Assembly (NCBI RefSeq): GCF_003933745.1
Contig: NZ_RSEB01000002.1
Location: 372,001-436,000, forward strand
Direction of reading: 5' to 3'
Origin: Glycomyces terrestris
GTDB lineage: Bacteria > Actinomycetota > Actinomycetes > Mycobacteriales > Micromonosporaceae
DNA length: 64,000 bases
Below, piece by piece: positions 34,757 through 42,168 of this stretch. How positions within the stretch are numbered: the first letter of the stretch is position 1; each line of letters opens with the position of its first letter. A model generated the notes under the pieces. The model searched no databases and was not told the DNA's origin. It saw only the letters and a program-made list of their open reading frames with translations. A program made the translations under genes and the position numbers.

Positions 34757-35518
34757 ATGAATCTGCTCGAGGTCTCCCTGCTGGTGCTCGCGGGCCTGCT
34801 CGGCGGCGGCCTCAACGCCGTCGCGGGCGGCGGCTCGCTCATCACCTACCCCACCCTGATGGCCGTCGGCGTCCCCGCGCTCCAGGCCAACGCCACGAAC
34901 GGCATCGCCGTCGCGCCCGCGTACGCGGCCGCCGCGGTCGGCTCGCGGGAGAACCTGCTGCCCCAGAAGCGCCGCGCCCTGCTGCTCATCCCGACCGCGC
35001 TCGCCGCCTCCGTCTGCGGCGCGCTCCTGCTGCTGAACACCCCGCACTCGGTGTTCGAGGCCATCGTCCCGTTCCTGGTCCTGGCCGCGACGCTCCTCAT
35101 GGCCGTCGGGCCCTGGATCAACCGCAGGGTCACCGCCCTGAACGGCGGCCGCGACCTCCACCCCGCCGCGCTCCACGCCGGCGTGTTCGCCGGCTGCCTG
35201 TACGGCTCCTACTTCAACGCCGCGCTCGGCCTCATCCTCATGGCCGTCATCGCCATGGGCGTCTCCGAGAAGCTGGCGAAGATCGGCGCGCTCAAGAACT
35301 TCTGCACCATGATCGTCGGCGTCGTCACCAGCGTCGTGTACGGCGTCTGGGCCGACGTCGCCTGGTGGGCCATCGGCGTGCTCGTGCCCGCCACGTTCCT
35401 CGGCGGCTACATCGGCGCCCGGATCTTCCAGCGCCTCCCCGAACGGCCACTGCGCTGGGCCGTCGTCCTCTACGGGCTCGTCCTCTCGGGCGTCCTGCTC
35501 GTGCGCTCGCTCCAGTGA
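34757..35518 (+). CDS. TauE/SafE family anion exporter
   Basis: 253 aa, eight predicted membrane segments in the two-fold repeat typical of the family. The N-terminal GLLGGGLNAVAGGGSLITYP motif is diagnostic, and the second repeat has FAGCLYGSYFNAALGLILM. Members move sulfite, sulfoacetate or other organosulfur anions; the substrate is unknown here. ATG preceded by GGGAG; TACGCT lies just upstream. Divergent from rnpB, whose transcript starts about 25 bp away. Confidence 0.83.
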   Translation: MNLLEVSLLVLAGLLGGGLNAVAGGGSLITYPTLMAVGVPALQANATNGIAVAPAYAAAAVGSRENLLPQKRRALLLIPTALAASVCGALLLLNTPHSVFEAIVPFLVLAATLLMAVGPWINRRVTALNGGRDLHPAALHAGVFAGCLYGSYFNAALGLILMAVIAMGVSEKLAKIGALKNFCTMIVGVVTSVVYGVWADVAWWAIGVLVPATFLGGYIGARIFQRLPERPLRWAVVLYGLVLSGVLLVRSLQ

Positions 35519-35564
35519 GACCGGACTTCGCGCAAGTCACATGACGTCGCGTGCCGAAGCGGGG

Positions 35565-35570
35565 AAGAAT
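35565..35570 (+). promoter_or_regulatory. -10 box of nadE, leaderless
   Basis: AAGAAT, last base 7 nt before the ATG at 35577; no Shine-Dalgarno sequence. Confidence 0.4.
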
Positions 35571-35576
35571 AGGCGC

Positions 35577-37325
35577 ATGCCGACGCTCCGTATCGCACTC
35601 GCCCAGGACAACCCGGTCGTAGGCGACCTCGACCGCAATGCCGACCTCATCCGCGGCGCCGCGACCGCGGCGACCGCCGCGGGTGCGCACCTGCTTGCCA
35701 CCGGCGAGCAGTCCCTCACCGGCTACCCGGTCGAGGACCTGGCCCTGCGCCACTCCTTCGTCGAGGCCAGCCGCGAGCGCCTCCTCCAGCTCGCGGAGGA
35801 GCTCGCCGCCGACGGGAACGGCGCGCTGCCCGTCGCCGTCGGCTACCTGGACGCCGACGGGCCCGTGCCCGCGAACATCGGCGCGGTCGGCGGACGCGGC
35901 ATCCGGAACGCGCTGGCGCTGATCCAGGACGGCAAGGTCCTCTTCCGCTACTACAAGCGCCACTTCCCGAACTACGGCGTCTTCGACGAGGAGCGCTACT
36001 TCGTCCCCGGGCACGAACTGCACCTCGCGCGCATCGGCGGCGTCGACGTGGCCTTCACGATCTGCGAGGACCTGTGGGGCGGGGTCCCGATCACCGCCTC
36101 GGCGCAGGCCTCGGCCGGCCTGGTCGTCAACATCAACGCCTCGCCGTACGAGCAGGGCAAGCACGAGCGCCGCCTCGCCGTGGCCCGCGAGCGCGCCGCC
36201 GAGGCCGGCGCGCCCATCGCCTACCTCAACATCGTCGGCGGCCAGGACGACCTCGTCTTCGACGGCGGCTCGTTCGTCGTCGAGCCGAGCGGCCGGCTCC
36301 TCGCGACCGGCCGCCGCTTCGGCTCGGAGCTGCTCGTCACCGACCTGGAGCTGGCCGCCGCGGCCGACGGCGACCTCGCGAACCACTCGGCGACCGCGAT
36401 GAGCACCTCGCTGCACGTCCTCTCGACCGCGCCGGCGCCGCTCCCGACCCGGATCGAGCCGCCGTTCGCGCCCGAGCTCGACCGGCTCGAGGAGGTCTGG
36501 GAGGCCCTGCGCCTGGGCCTGGGCGACTACGTCCGCAAGAACGGCTTCTCGTCGGTGGTCTTCGGGCTCTCGGGCGGCATCGACTCGGCCCTGACCGCCG
36601 TCCTCGCGCGCGACGCGATCGGCGCCGACAAGGTCCACGTCGTGTCGCTGCCGAGCCAGTACTCGTCGGCGCACTCGCTCGACGACGCGGCCGAGCTCGC
36701 GCGCCGCTGCGGCCTCCAGTACTCGGTCGAGCCGATCCAGCCGATCGTCGACGCGTTCGTCTCCGAGGTCGCGATCTCGGGCCTCGCGGTGGAGAACCTC
36801 CAGGCCCGCGTGCGCGGGACCCTGCTCATGGCCCTGTCGAACCAGCACGGGCACCTGGTGCTCGCGCCGGGCAACAAGAGCGAGTACGCCGTGGGCTACT
36901 CCACGATCTACGGCGACGCCGTCGGCGGGTTCGCGCCCATCAAGGACGTCTACAAGACCCTCGTCTATGAGCTCGCGACCTGGCGCAACGCGAAGGCCCG
37001 CAGCCTCGGCGAGACCGAGCCGATCCCGGAGAACACGATCCTGAAGCCGCCGAGCGCGGAGCTGCGGCCCGACCAGAAGGACACCGACTCGCTGCCGGAC
37101 TACGAGGTCCTCGACGGCATCCTCGCCGGGTACGTCGACGGCGACGCCGGCCGCGACGACCTGGTCGAGCAGGGCTACCCCGCGGACGTGGTCGCCCGGA
37201 TCACCCGCCTGGTCGACCTCGCCGAGTACAAGCGCCGCCAGTCGGCTCCCGGCACCAAGATCACCGTCAAGTCCTTCGGCAAGGACCGGCGCCTGCCGAT
37301 CACCAACCGCTTCCGGGGCAGGTAG
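35577..37325 (+). CDS. nadE: Glutamine-dependent NAD+ synthetase NadE
   Basis: 582 aa, two domains. N-terminal nitrilase-type glutaminase (start RIALAQDNPVVGDLDRNADL) with the Glu-Lys-Cys triad in GEQSLTGYPVEDL, YYKRHFPNYGVFDEER and FTICEDLWGG. C-terminal synthetase with the ATP pyrophosphatase P-loop GLSGGIDSALTAVLARDAIG, then LPSQYSSAHSLDDA. It makes NAD from deamido-NAD, ATP and glutamine, with ammonia channelled between domains. nadA at 17-18 kb supplies the same pathway. Length near 580 is shorter than the mycobacterial enzyme but normal for the two-domain form. Confidence 0.93.
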   Translation: MPTLRIALAQDNPVVGDLDRNADLIRGAATAATAAGAHLLATGEQSLTGYPVEDLALRHSFVEASRERLLQLAEELAADGNGALPVAVGYLDADGPVPANIGAVGGRGIRNALALIQDGKVLFRYYKRHFPNYGVFDEERYFVPGHELHLARIGGVDVAFTICEDLWGGVPITASAQASAGLVVNINASPYEQGKHERRLAVARERAAEAGAPIAYLNIVGGQDDLVFDGGSFVVEPSGRLLATGRRFGSELLVTDLELAAAADGDLANHSATAMSTSLHVLSTAPAPLPTRIEPPFAPELDRLEEVWEALRLGLGDYVRKNGFSSVVFGLSGGIDSALTAVLARDAIGADKVHVVSLPSQYSSAHSLDDAAELARRCGLQYSVEPIQPIVDAFVSEVAISGLAVENLQARVRGTLLMALSNQHGHLVLAPGNKSEYAVGYSTIYGDAVGGFAPIKDVYKTLVYELATWRNAKARSLGETEPIPENTILKPPSAELRPDQKDTDSLPDYEVLDGILAGYVDGDAGRDDLVEQGYPADVVARITRLVDLAEYKRRQSAPGTKITVKSFGKDRRLPITNRFRGR

Positions 37326-37469
37326 GGCCGCCGCGCGGGGGTGGTCCCGGAGGTGATTTGTCACAACGGCGCCGCGGACGCGTGACAGGGATATCGATGA
37401 GCGTTACTTTGGTTCGGTAACCACCCGGGGACCGGCGGAGCCGGCCACGAGGAGATCCTGGAGCACGAG

Positions 37470-38336
37470 ATGACGCTCGCCGCGAACGACGCATCGCATT
37501 CCCCCGACGAGATCCCGAGCCTGTACGGGCCGGGCAAGACCGTCAAGCGGGTCCGCACCCGACACCTCATCGAAGCCAAGGAGCGCGGTGAGAAGTGGGC
37601 CATGCTGACCTCCTACGACCAGTACACCGCCGCCCTCTTCGACGAGGCCGGCATCCCGGCGCTGCTCGTCGGCGACTCCGCCGCGAACAACGTCTACGGC
37701 TACGAGACGACCCTCCAGGTCTCGGTCGAGGAGCTGCTGCCGCTGGTCGCGGCCGTGGTCCGCTCGACCAAGCGGACCCTGGTCATCGCCGACCTGCCGT
37801 TCGGCTCGTACGAGTCCGGGCCCGCGCAGGCCCTGGAGACCGCCGTGAAGTTCATGAAGGCCGGCGCGCACGCCGTCAAGCTCGAGGGCGGGCGCCGCAT
37901 GGCCGCCCAGATCCGGGCGCTCACCGACGCGGGCATCCCCGTCATGGGCCACATCGGGTTCACGCCGCAGAGCGAGCACGCCATCGGCGGCTACCGCGTC
38001 CAGGGCCGCGACGCCCAGGCCGCGGAGGTCGAGGCCGACGCGCACGCCGTCGCCGACGCCGGGGCGTTCGCCGTCGTCCTGGAGATGGTGACCTCCTCGG
38101 TCGCCGCCGAGATCACCAAGCGCCTGCCGATCCCCACGGTCGGCATCGGCGCCGGGCCGGAGACCGACGCGCAGGTCCTCGTCTGGCAGGACATGGCCGG
38201 GCTCCGCGGCGGGAAGCCGCCGCGCTTCGTCAAGCGCTACGCGGACCTCGCCTCGGTCCTCCAGGGCGCCGTCAAGGCGTTCGCCGACGAGGTGCGCGCG
38301 GGCCAGTTCCCCGCGAAGGAGCACGGTTTCGAGTAG
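37470..38336 (+). CDS. panB: 3-methyl-2-oxobutanoate hydroxymethyltransferase PanB
   Basis: 288 aa. First committed step of pantothenate synthesis, transferring a hydroxymethyl group from methylene-tetrahydrofolate to ketoisovalerate. Motifs: WAMLTSYDQYTAALFDEAG, VGDSAANNVYGYE with the Mg-binding Asp, ADLPFGSYE, KLEGG, PVMGHIGFTPQ and PTVGIGAGPETDAQVLVW. N-terminal 25 residues (AANDASHSPDEIPSLYG) are a leader seen in actinobacterial forms. ATG with GGAG upstream. panC and panD are not in the window. Confidence 0.95.
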   Translation: MTLAANDASHSPDEIPSLYGPGKTVKRVRTRHLIEAKERGEKWAMLTSYDQYTAALFDEAGIPALLVGDSAANNVYGYETTLQVSVEELLPLVAAVVRSTKRTLVIADLPFGSYESGPAQALETAVKFMKAGAHAVKLEGGRRMAAQIRALTDAGIPVMGHIGFTPQSEHAIGGYRVQGRDAQAAEVEADAHAVADAGAFAVVLEMVTSSVAAEITKRLPIPTVGIGAGPETDAQVLVWQDMAGLRGGKPPRFVKRYADLASVLQGAVKAFADEVRAGQFPAKEHGFE

Positions 38337-38427
38337 GACTCGCGTCCTCGGTGAACATTGCGAACGCCCGTGAGTCTGGTCGCCTTCCGCTGTGCGGAGG
38401 GCGACCGCTCGCGTAGCGTCTCAGTAC

Positions 38428-39108
38428 GTGAACGACGCCATCCTGCTCTTCGACTACGACGGCACCGTGCGGCTCGGCTCCGAGCACGCGACGCACTACG
38501 CCCGCCTCGTCGCCGCCGAACTCTCCCCTGAGGACGAACGCGCCTTCCTCGCCGCCCACGCCGCGTTCGTCGCCGGCAAGCCCACCACCGCCTCCACCTT
38601 CGACGCCTACGACGCCGACAACGCGGTGCGCCGCCTCGCCGGCGAGTACGGCGTGGCCGACGCGGTCCGCGCCGCCCACTACGAGGCCACGCGCGAGCGC
38701 ATGGCCGCGGGCGACTTCGCGGTCAGCGCGCCGCCCGGCTTCGCCGAGTTCCTGTGGGGCCTGCCGCGATCGGTCGAGGTCCACCTCGTGACGAACGCCC
38801 CCGAGGCCACCCTGGAGCCCGTGCTCGACCGGCTCGGCCTCGACGGCCTCTTCGACCGCGTCGTCGGCGACGCCGCCAAGCCCGTCGGGCTGGAGCGGAT
38901 GCTCGACGAGCTGCTGGAGGACCGCAAGCCCGACCGCATCCTCAGCGTCGGCGACATCCCCGTGAACGACCTCGTCCCCGCCGCCGACCGCGGCTGCCAG
39001 ACCGCGTACATCGACCACTACGGCCGCCCCTGGCCGCGCGCGACCGCCTCGGGCCGCACGCTGGAGGAGCTGTACCCGTTCCTCCACCGCTGGGCGCACG
39101 AGGGCTGA
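38428..39108 (+). CDS. HAD superfamily hydrolase
   Basis: 226 aa with all four HAD motifs: I FDYDGTVRLG (nucleophile Asp), II VTNAPEATLE, III GDAAKPVGLE and IV SVGDIPVNDLVPA. A helical cap lies between motifs I and II. Phosphatase activity is likely, substrate unknown. GTG at 38428 with TAGCGT 9 nt upstream. It is 91 bp after panB and ends at a terminator. Confidence 0.82.
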   Translation: MNDAILLFDYDGTVRLGSEHATHYARLVAAELSPEDERAFLAAHAAFVAGKPTTASTFDAYDADNAVRRLAGEYGVADAVRAAHYEATRERMAAGDFAVSAPPGFAEFLWGLPRSVEVHLVTNAPEATLEPVLDRLGLDGLFDRVVGDAAKPVGLERMLDELLEDRKPDRILSVGDIPVNDLVPAADRGCQTAYIDHYGRPWPRATASGRTLEELYPFLHRWAHEG

Positions 39109-39187
39109 AGCCGCGTGCATGTGAGCGTCGCGCGCGTCACGGGCTCGTGAACCCAGCATGTCGCACGCGGCGTTTATGCTGGGATTG

Positions 39188-39220
39188 CGCCCTGAGCCGA
39201 CCGATCCCCGGCTCAGGGCG
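39188..39220. terminator. Bidirectional terminator between HAD and MOSC genes
   Basis: CGCCCTGAGCCG / CGGCTCAGGGCG, 12-bp perfect stem, 9-base loop. A further G+C-rich hairpin (CCCCG / CGGGG) follows. Confidence 0.75.
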
Positions 39221-39281
39221 TCCCCGTGCCCGGGGACCGCCGCGGGACCGGGCGCGGCGCGCGCTCGGCGGGACGCCGCGC

Positions 39282-39986
39282 TCACCCCGAGACGGGGTCG
39301 CCGACCTTGACGACGGCCCGCCCGGCGGTCGTCACGTAGATCCCGAAGTGGTTGTCGAGCTCCTTGATGATGTGGCGGTGCAGCTCCATGTCGCGCTCGT
39401 TCGAGCCGTCCGGGGACCAGCTCGGCAGGACGCACCGCTCGCACGGCTTGTGGAGCGTGAAGTCGTTGTCGCCCAAGCGGATCGTGGTGCCGGGCGCGAT
39501 GCGGTACTCGGCGAACGGCTCGAGGTCGGCCGCGACGACCACGTTCGGGCGGAACCGGGCCGTCTCGATCTCGCGGCCCAGCTGCTCGGCGAGCCGGCGC
39601 AGGCTCGCCTCGAAGACCACGAGCATCCGCCCGCCGCGGCCGTCCGTCTTGCGGATCTCGACGCCCTTGTCGGCGCCGATCGTCTCGGCCAGGCGCGCCG
39701 GGAGGCCCGGCTCGTCCAGGCCCCAGGCCGCGCCGCCGGGCTCGTAGAAGACCGGGTCCCCGGCCGCGGAGTCGGCGTTGGAGCACTGCGCGGGGTGCGC
39801 GGCCTCCCAGGCCATCATCTTCGGGTGGCTGCCGCCCCAGACGGCCTTGTCGGTGCCGGGCTCGAACAGCCCGAAGCGCCGGTCGCCGGCGAGCCCGTCC
39901 GACTCGACCACCGCCGAGCGCAGTGACTCGCCCCGGAGCCCCTTGACCGGATAACGCCACAACTGCCTGATCTCACCTGCGAACAC
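39282..39986 (-). CDS. MOSC domain protein
   Basis: 234 aa from a GTG at 39986 with TACATT 8 nt upstream; frames further upstream look non-coding. N-terminal MOSC_N beta barrel (IRQLWRYPVKGLRGESL, GLAGDRRFGLF), then a MOSC domain with RFRPNVVV and HKPCERCVLPSW, which carries the conserved Cys. Related to the sulfur-carrier domain of molybdenum-cofactor sulfurases and to YcbX/mARC N-hydroxylated-compound reductases, but without the ferredoxin domain. Function unknown. Confidence 0.8.
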   Translation of the reverse strand: MFAGEIRQLWRYPVKGLRGESLRSAVVESDGLAGDRRFGLFEPGTDKAVWGGSHPKMMAWEAAHPAQCSNADSAAGDPVFYEPGGAAWGLDEPGLPARLAETIGADKGVEIRKTDGRGGRMLVVFEASLRRLAEQLGREIETARFRPNVVVAADLEPFAEYRIAPGTTIRLGDNDFTLHKPCERCVLPSWSPDGSNERDMELHRHIIKELDNHFGIYVTTAGRAVVKVGDPVSG

Positions 39987-40093
39987 GCTCCCGAATGTAC
40001 CTCCTCTCACGTTTTGGAGTCGGCCTGGCCGGGTTAACTTCGGCGACATAATCGAGTGAGACAATTGCCGCCCCAGGACAGAGGAGACCAGCC

Positions 40094-41446
40094 ATGGAAC
40101 GGCAGAAGGAGTTCGTGCTTCGCACGCTCGAAGAACGCGACATCCGCTTCGTGCGGCTGTGGTTCACCGACGTCCTCGGCACGCTCAAGTCCGTGAGCGT
40201 CGCCCCCGCCGAACTCGAGTCCGCCTTCGAGGAGGGCATCGGCTTCGACGGCTCCGCCATCGAGGGCTTCGCGCGCGTCTACGAGTCCGACATGGTCGCC
40301 ATGCCCGATCCGACCACGTTCCAGGTCTTCCCCTTCGAAGGCCGCGGCATCGGCGAGTCCGCGCGCATGTTCTGCGACATCCTCACCCCCGAGGGCGCCC
40401 CGTCCTGGGCCGACCCGCGCCACGTGCTGCGCCGGGCCCTCTCCAAGGCCGCCGACCGCGGGTTCACCTTCTACGTGCACCCCGAGATCGAGTTCTTCCT
40501 GTTCAAGGACGTCTTCCCGGAGACGGGCGCCAAGCCCGAGCCGGTCGACGACGGCGGCTACTTCGACCACACCACCCACTCGGTCGCCCGCGACTTCCGC
40601 CGCCAGGCCATCCTCGCCCTGGAGCGCGTCGGCATCTCCGTCGAGTTCTCGCACCACGAGGTCGCCCCCGGCCAGCAAGAGATCGACCTCCGCTACGCCG
40701 ACGCCCTGACGACCGCCGACAACATCATGACGTTCCGGCACGTCGTCAAGGAGATCGCGATCACCTCCGGCGTCACGGCGTCCTTCATGCCGAAGCCGTA
40801 CAACACCCAGCCCGGCTCGGGCATGCACTCGCACCTGTCGCTCTTCGAAGGCGAGGACAACGCCTTCCACGACCCGGGCGACGAGCAGCGCCTCTCCAAG
40901 ACCGCCAAGGCGTTCATCGCCGGCCTCCTGCGCCACGCGCCCGAGTTCACCGCGATCACGAACCAGTGGGTCAACTCCTACAAGCGCCTCTACTCCAGCG
41001 CCCAGCCCGGCCAGATCTCCGAGGCGCCCTCGTACGTCTCCTGGGGCAAGGCGAACCGGTCCGCGCTCGTGCGCGTGCCCGTCTACGGCAAGCCGAACTC
41101 GGCCCGCGTCGAGATCCGCTCCCTCGACTCGGCCACCAACCCGTACCTCGCCTACGCCGTGCTCCTCGGCGCCGGCCTCAAGGGCATCGAGGAGGGCTAC
41201 GAACTGCCCCCGGGCACCGAGGACGACGTCTCCGCGCTCACCAGCGCCGAGCGCACCGCCGCCGGCTACCAGCCCCTCCCGGGCAACCTCGCCGAGGCCC
41301 TCGACAAGATGGAGTCCTCCGAGCTCGTCGCCGAAGTCCTCGGCGAGCACGTCTTCGACTACTTCCTGAAGAACAAGCGCCAGGAGTGGGAGGACTACCG
41401 CACCCAGGTGACGGCCTTCGAACGGAAGCGCTACATCAACCTGTGA
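40094..41446 (+). CDS. glnA2: Type I glutamine synthetase, GlnA2-like
   Basis: 450 aa, the size of mycobacterial GlnA2. It makes glutamine from glutamate, ammonia and ATP, or acts on a related substrate. N-terminal beta-grasp RFVRLWFTDVLGTLKSVSV, FDGSAIEGFARVYESDM, metal-binding FYVHPEIEFFLFK, GSGMHSHLSLF, NSYKRL and the C-terminal ARVEIRSLDSATNPYLAYA. No clear NLY adenylylation segment of the GlnA1 type was seen in the C-terminal part, which ends FERKRYINL. Ribosome site AGAGGAG. It heads a block with an amidotransferase-like gene and glnE. Confidence 0.9.
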   Translation: MERQKEFVLRTLEERDIRFVRLWFTDVLGTLKSVSVAPAELESAFEEGIGFDGSAIEGFARVYESDMVAMPDPTTFQVFPFEGRGIGESARMFCDILTPEGAPSWADPRHVLRRALSKAADRGFTFYVHPEIEFFLFKDVFPETGAKPEPVDDGGYFDHTTHSVARDFRRQAILALERVGISVEFSHHEVAPGQQEIDLRYADALTTADNIMTFRHVVKEIAITSGVTASFMPKPYNTQPGSGMHSHLSLFEGEDNAFHDPGDEQRLSKTAKAFIAGLLRHAPEFTAITNQWVNSYKRLYSSAQPGQISEAPSYVSWGKANRSALVRVPVYGKPNSARVEIRSLDSATNPYLAYAVLLGAGLKGIEEGYELPPGTEDDVSALTSAERTAAGYQPLPGNLAEALDKMESSELVAEVLGEHVFDYFLKNKRQEWEDYRTQVTAFERKRYINL

Positions 41447-41451
41447 CCGTT

Positions 41452-41457
41452 TAGCAT
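41452..41457 (+). promoter_or_regulatory. -10 box of amidotransferase-like gene, leaderless
   Basis: TAGCAT, last base 7 nt before the GTG at 41464. Confidence 0.5.
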
Positions 41458-41463
41458 GGGGGA

Positions 41464-42168
41464 GTGACCACACTCGCCTGTACTGCACTCGTCATCGAGA
41501 ACGATCCGCAGCAGGGCCTCGGCCGGGCCGCCGACTGGCTCGCCGAGGCCGGTATGGAGTTCGACACGGTGCGGCCCCACCTCGGTGAGGCCGTGCCGAA
41601 CTCGCCCGGCGGCCACGAGGCCCTCATCGCCCTCGGGGGCGGCCGCGGCAAGGACTGGAGCGACGACCTCGCCGGGCTCCTGACCACGGCCGTCGCCGAC
41701 CAGACGCCGACCCTCGCGATCTGCTCCTCCGCCCGCATCCTCGCGGCCGCGTTCGGCGGCCGCGTCGAGGACCGCGACGAGCCCTTCGGGCCGCGCATGC
41801 TCGCCAAGCGCGACGCCGCCGGCCGCGACCTCGTCTTCGGGCCCGCCCCCATGACCATCGACGTCATCCGCTGGCGCCGCCAGGAACTCGTGGAGCTCCC
41901 CGAGGACGCCACCCTCCTCGCGGCCTCTCCCCAAGGGGCCCTGGAGATCTTCCGCATCCGCGAGAGCGCCTGGGGCGTCCAGTCCCACTTCGAGTTCACC
42001 CCCGAGCAGCTCGCCGGGTTCGGCGCCTTCGACGAGCCCGCGCTGGCGAAGGCCGCCGAGGTCGACGAGCACATCGTCAACACCTGGAAGCCGATCCTCC
42101 AGCGGTTCGCGAAGGTCGCCTCCGGCGAGAAGAAGTCCCTGCCGCTCCTCGACGCGCACGAGCACTGA
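41464..42168 (+). CDS. Class I glutamine amidotransferase-like protein
   Basis: 234 aa. Fold and catalytic residues match type 1 amidotransferases: nucleophile-elbow Cys87 in LAICSSARILAAAFGG (family GICxGHQ), and His175/Glu177 in GVQSHFEFTPEQL (family QFHPE). N-terminal TALVIENDPQQGLGRAADWL resembles GMP-synthase-like GATase1 proteins. The GHQ of the elbow is replaced by SSAR, so glutaminase activity is plausible but not certain. Its TGA overlaps the glnE ATG (TGATG), coupling the two; it lies 17 bp after glnA2. A role in nitrogen or glutamine handling is inferred from place only. Confidence 0.75.
   Translation: MTTLACTALVIENDPQQGLGRAADWLAEAGMEFDTVRPHLGEAVPNSPGGHEALIALGGGRGKDWSDDLAGLLTTAVADQTPTLAICSSARILAAAFGGRVEDRDEPFGPRMLAKRDAAGRDLVFGPAPMTIDVIRWRRQELVELPEDATLLAASPQGALEIFRIRESAWGVQSHFEFTPEQLAGFGAFDEPALAKAAEVDEHIVNTWKPILQRFAKVASGEKKSLPLLDAHEH

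Noticed and set aside
34437-35176. Short open frames across 34.4-34.75 kb on both strands
   Set aside because: The stretch is the RNase P RNA gene.
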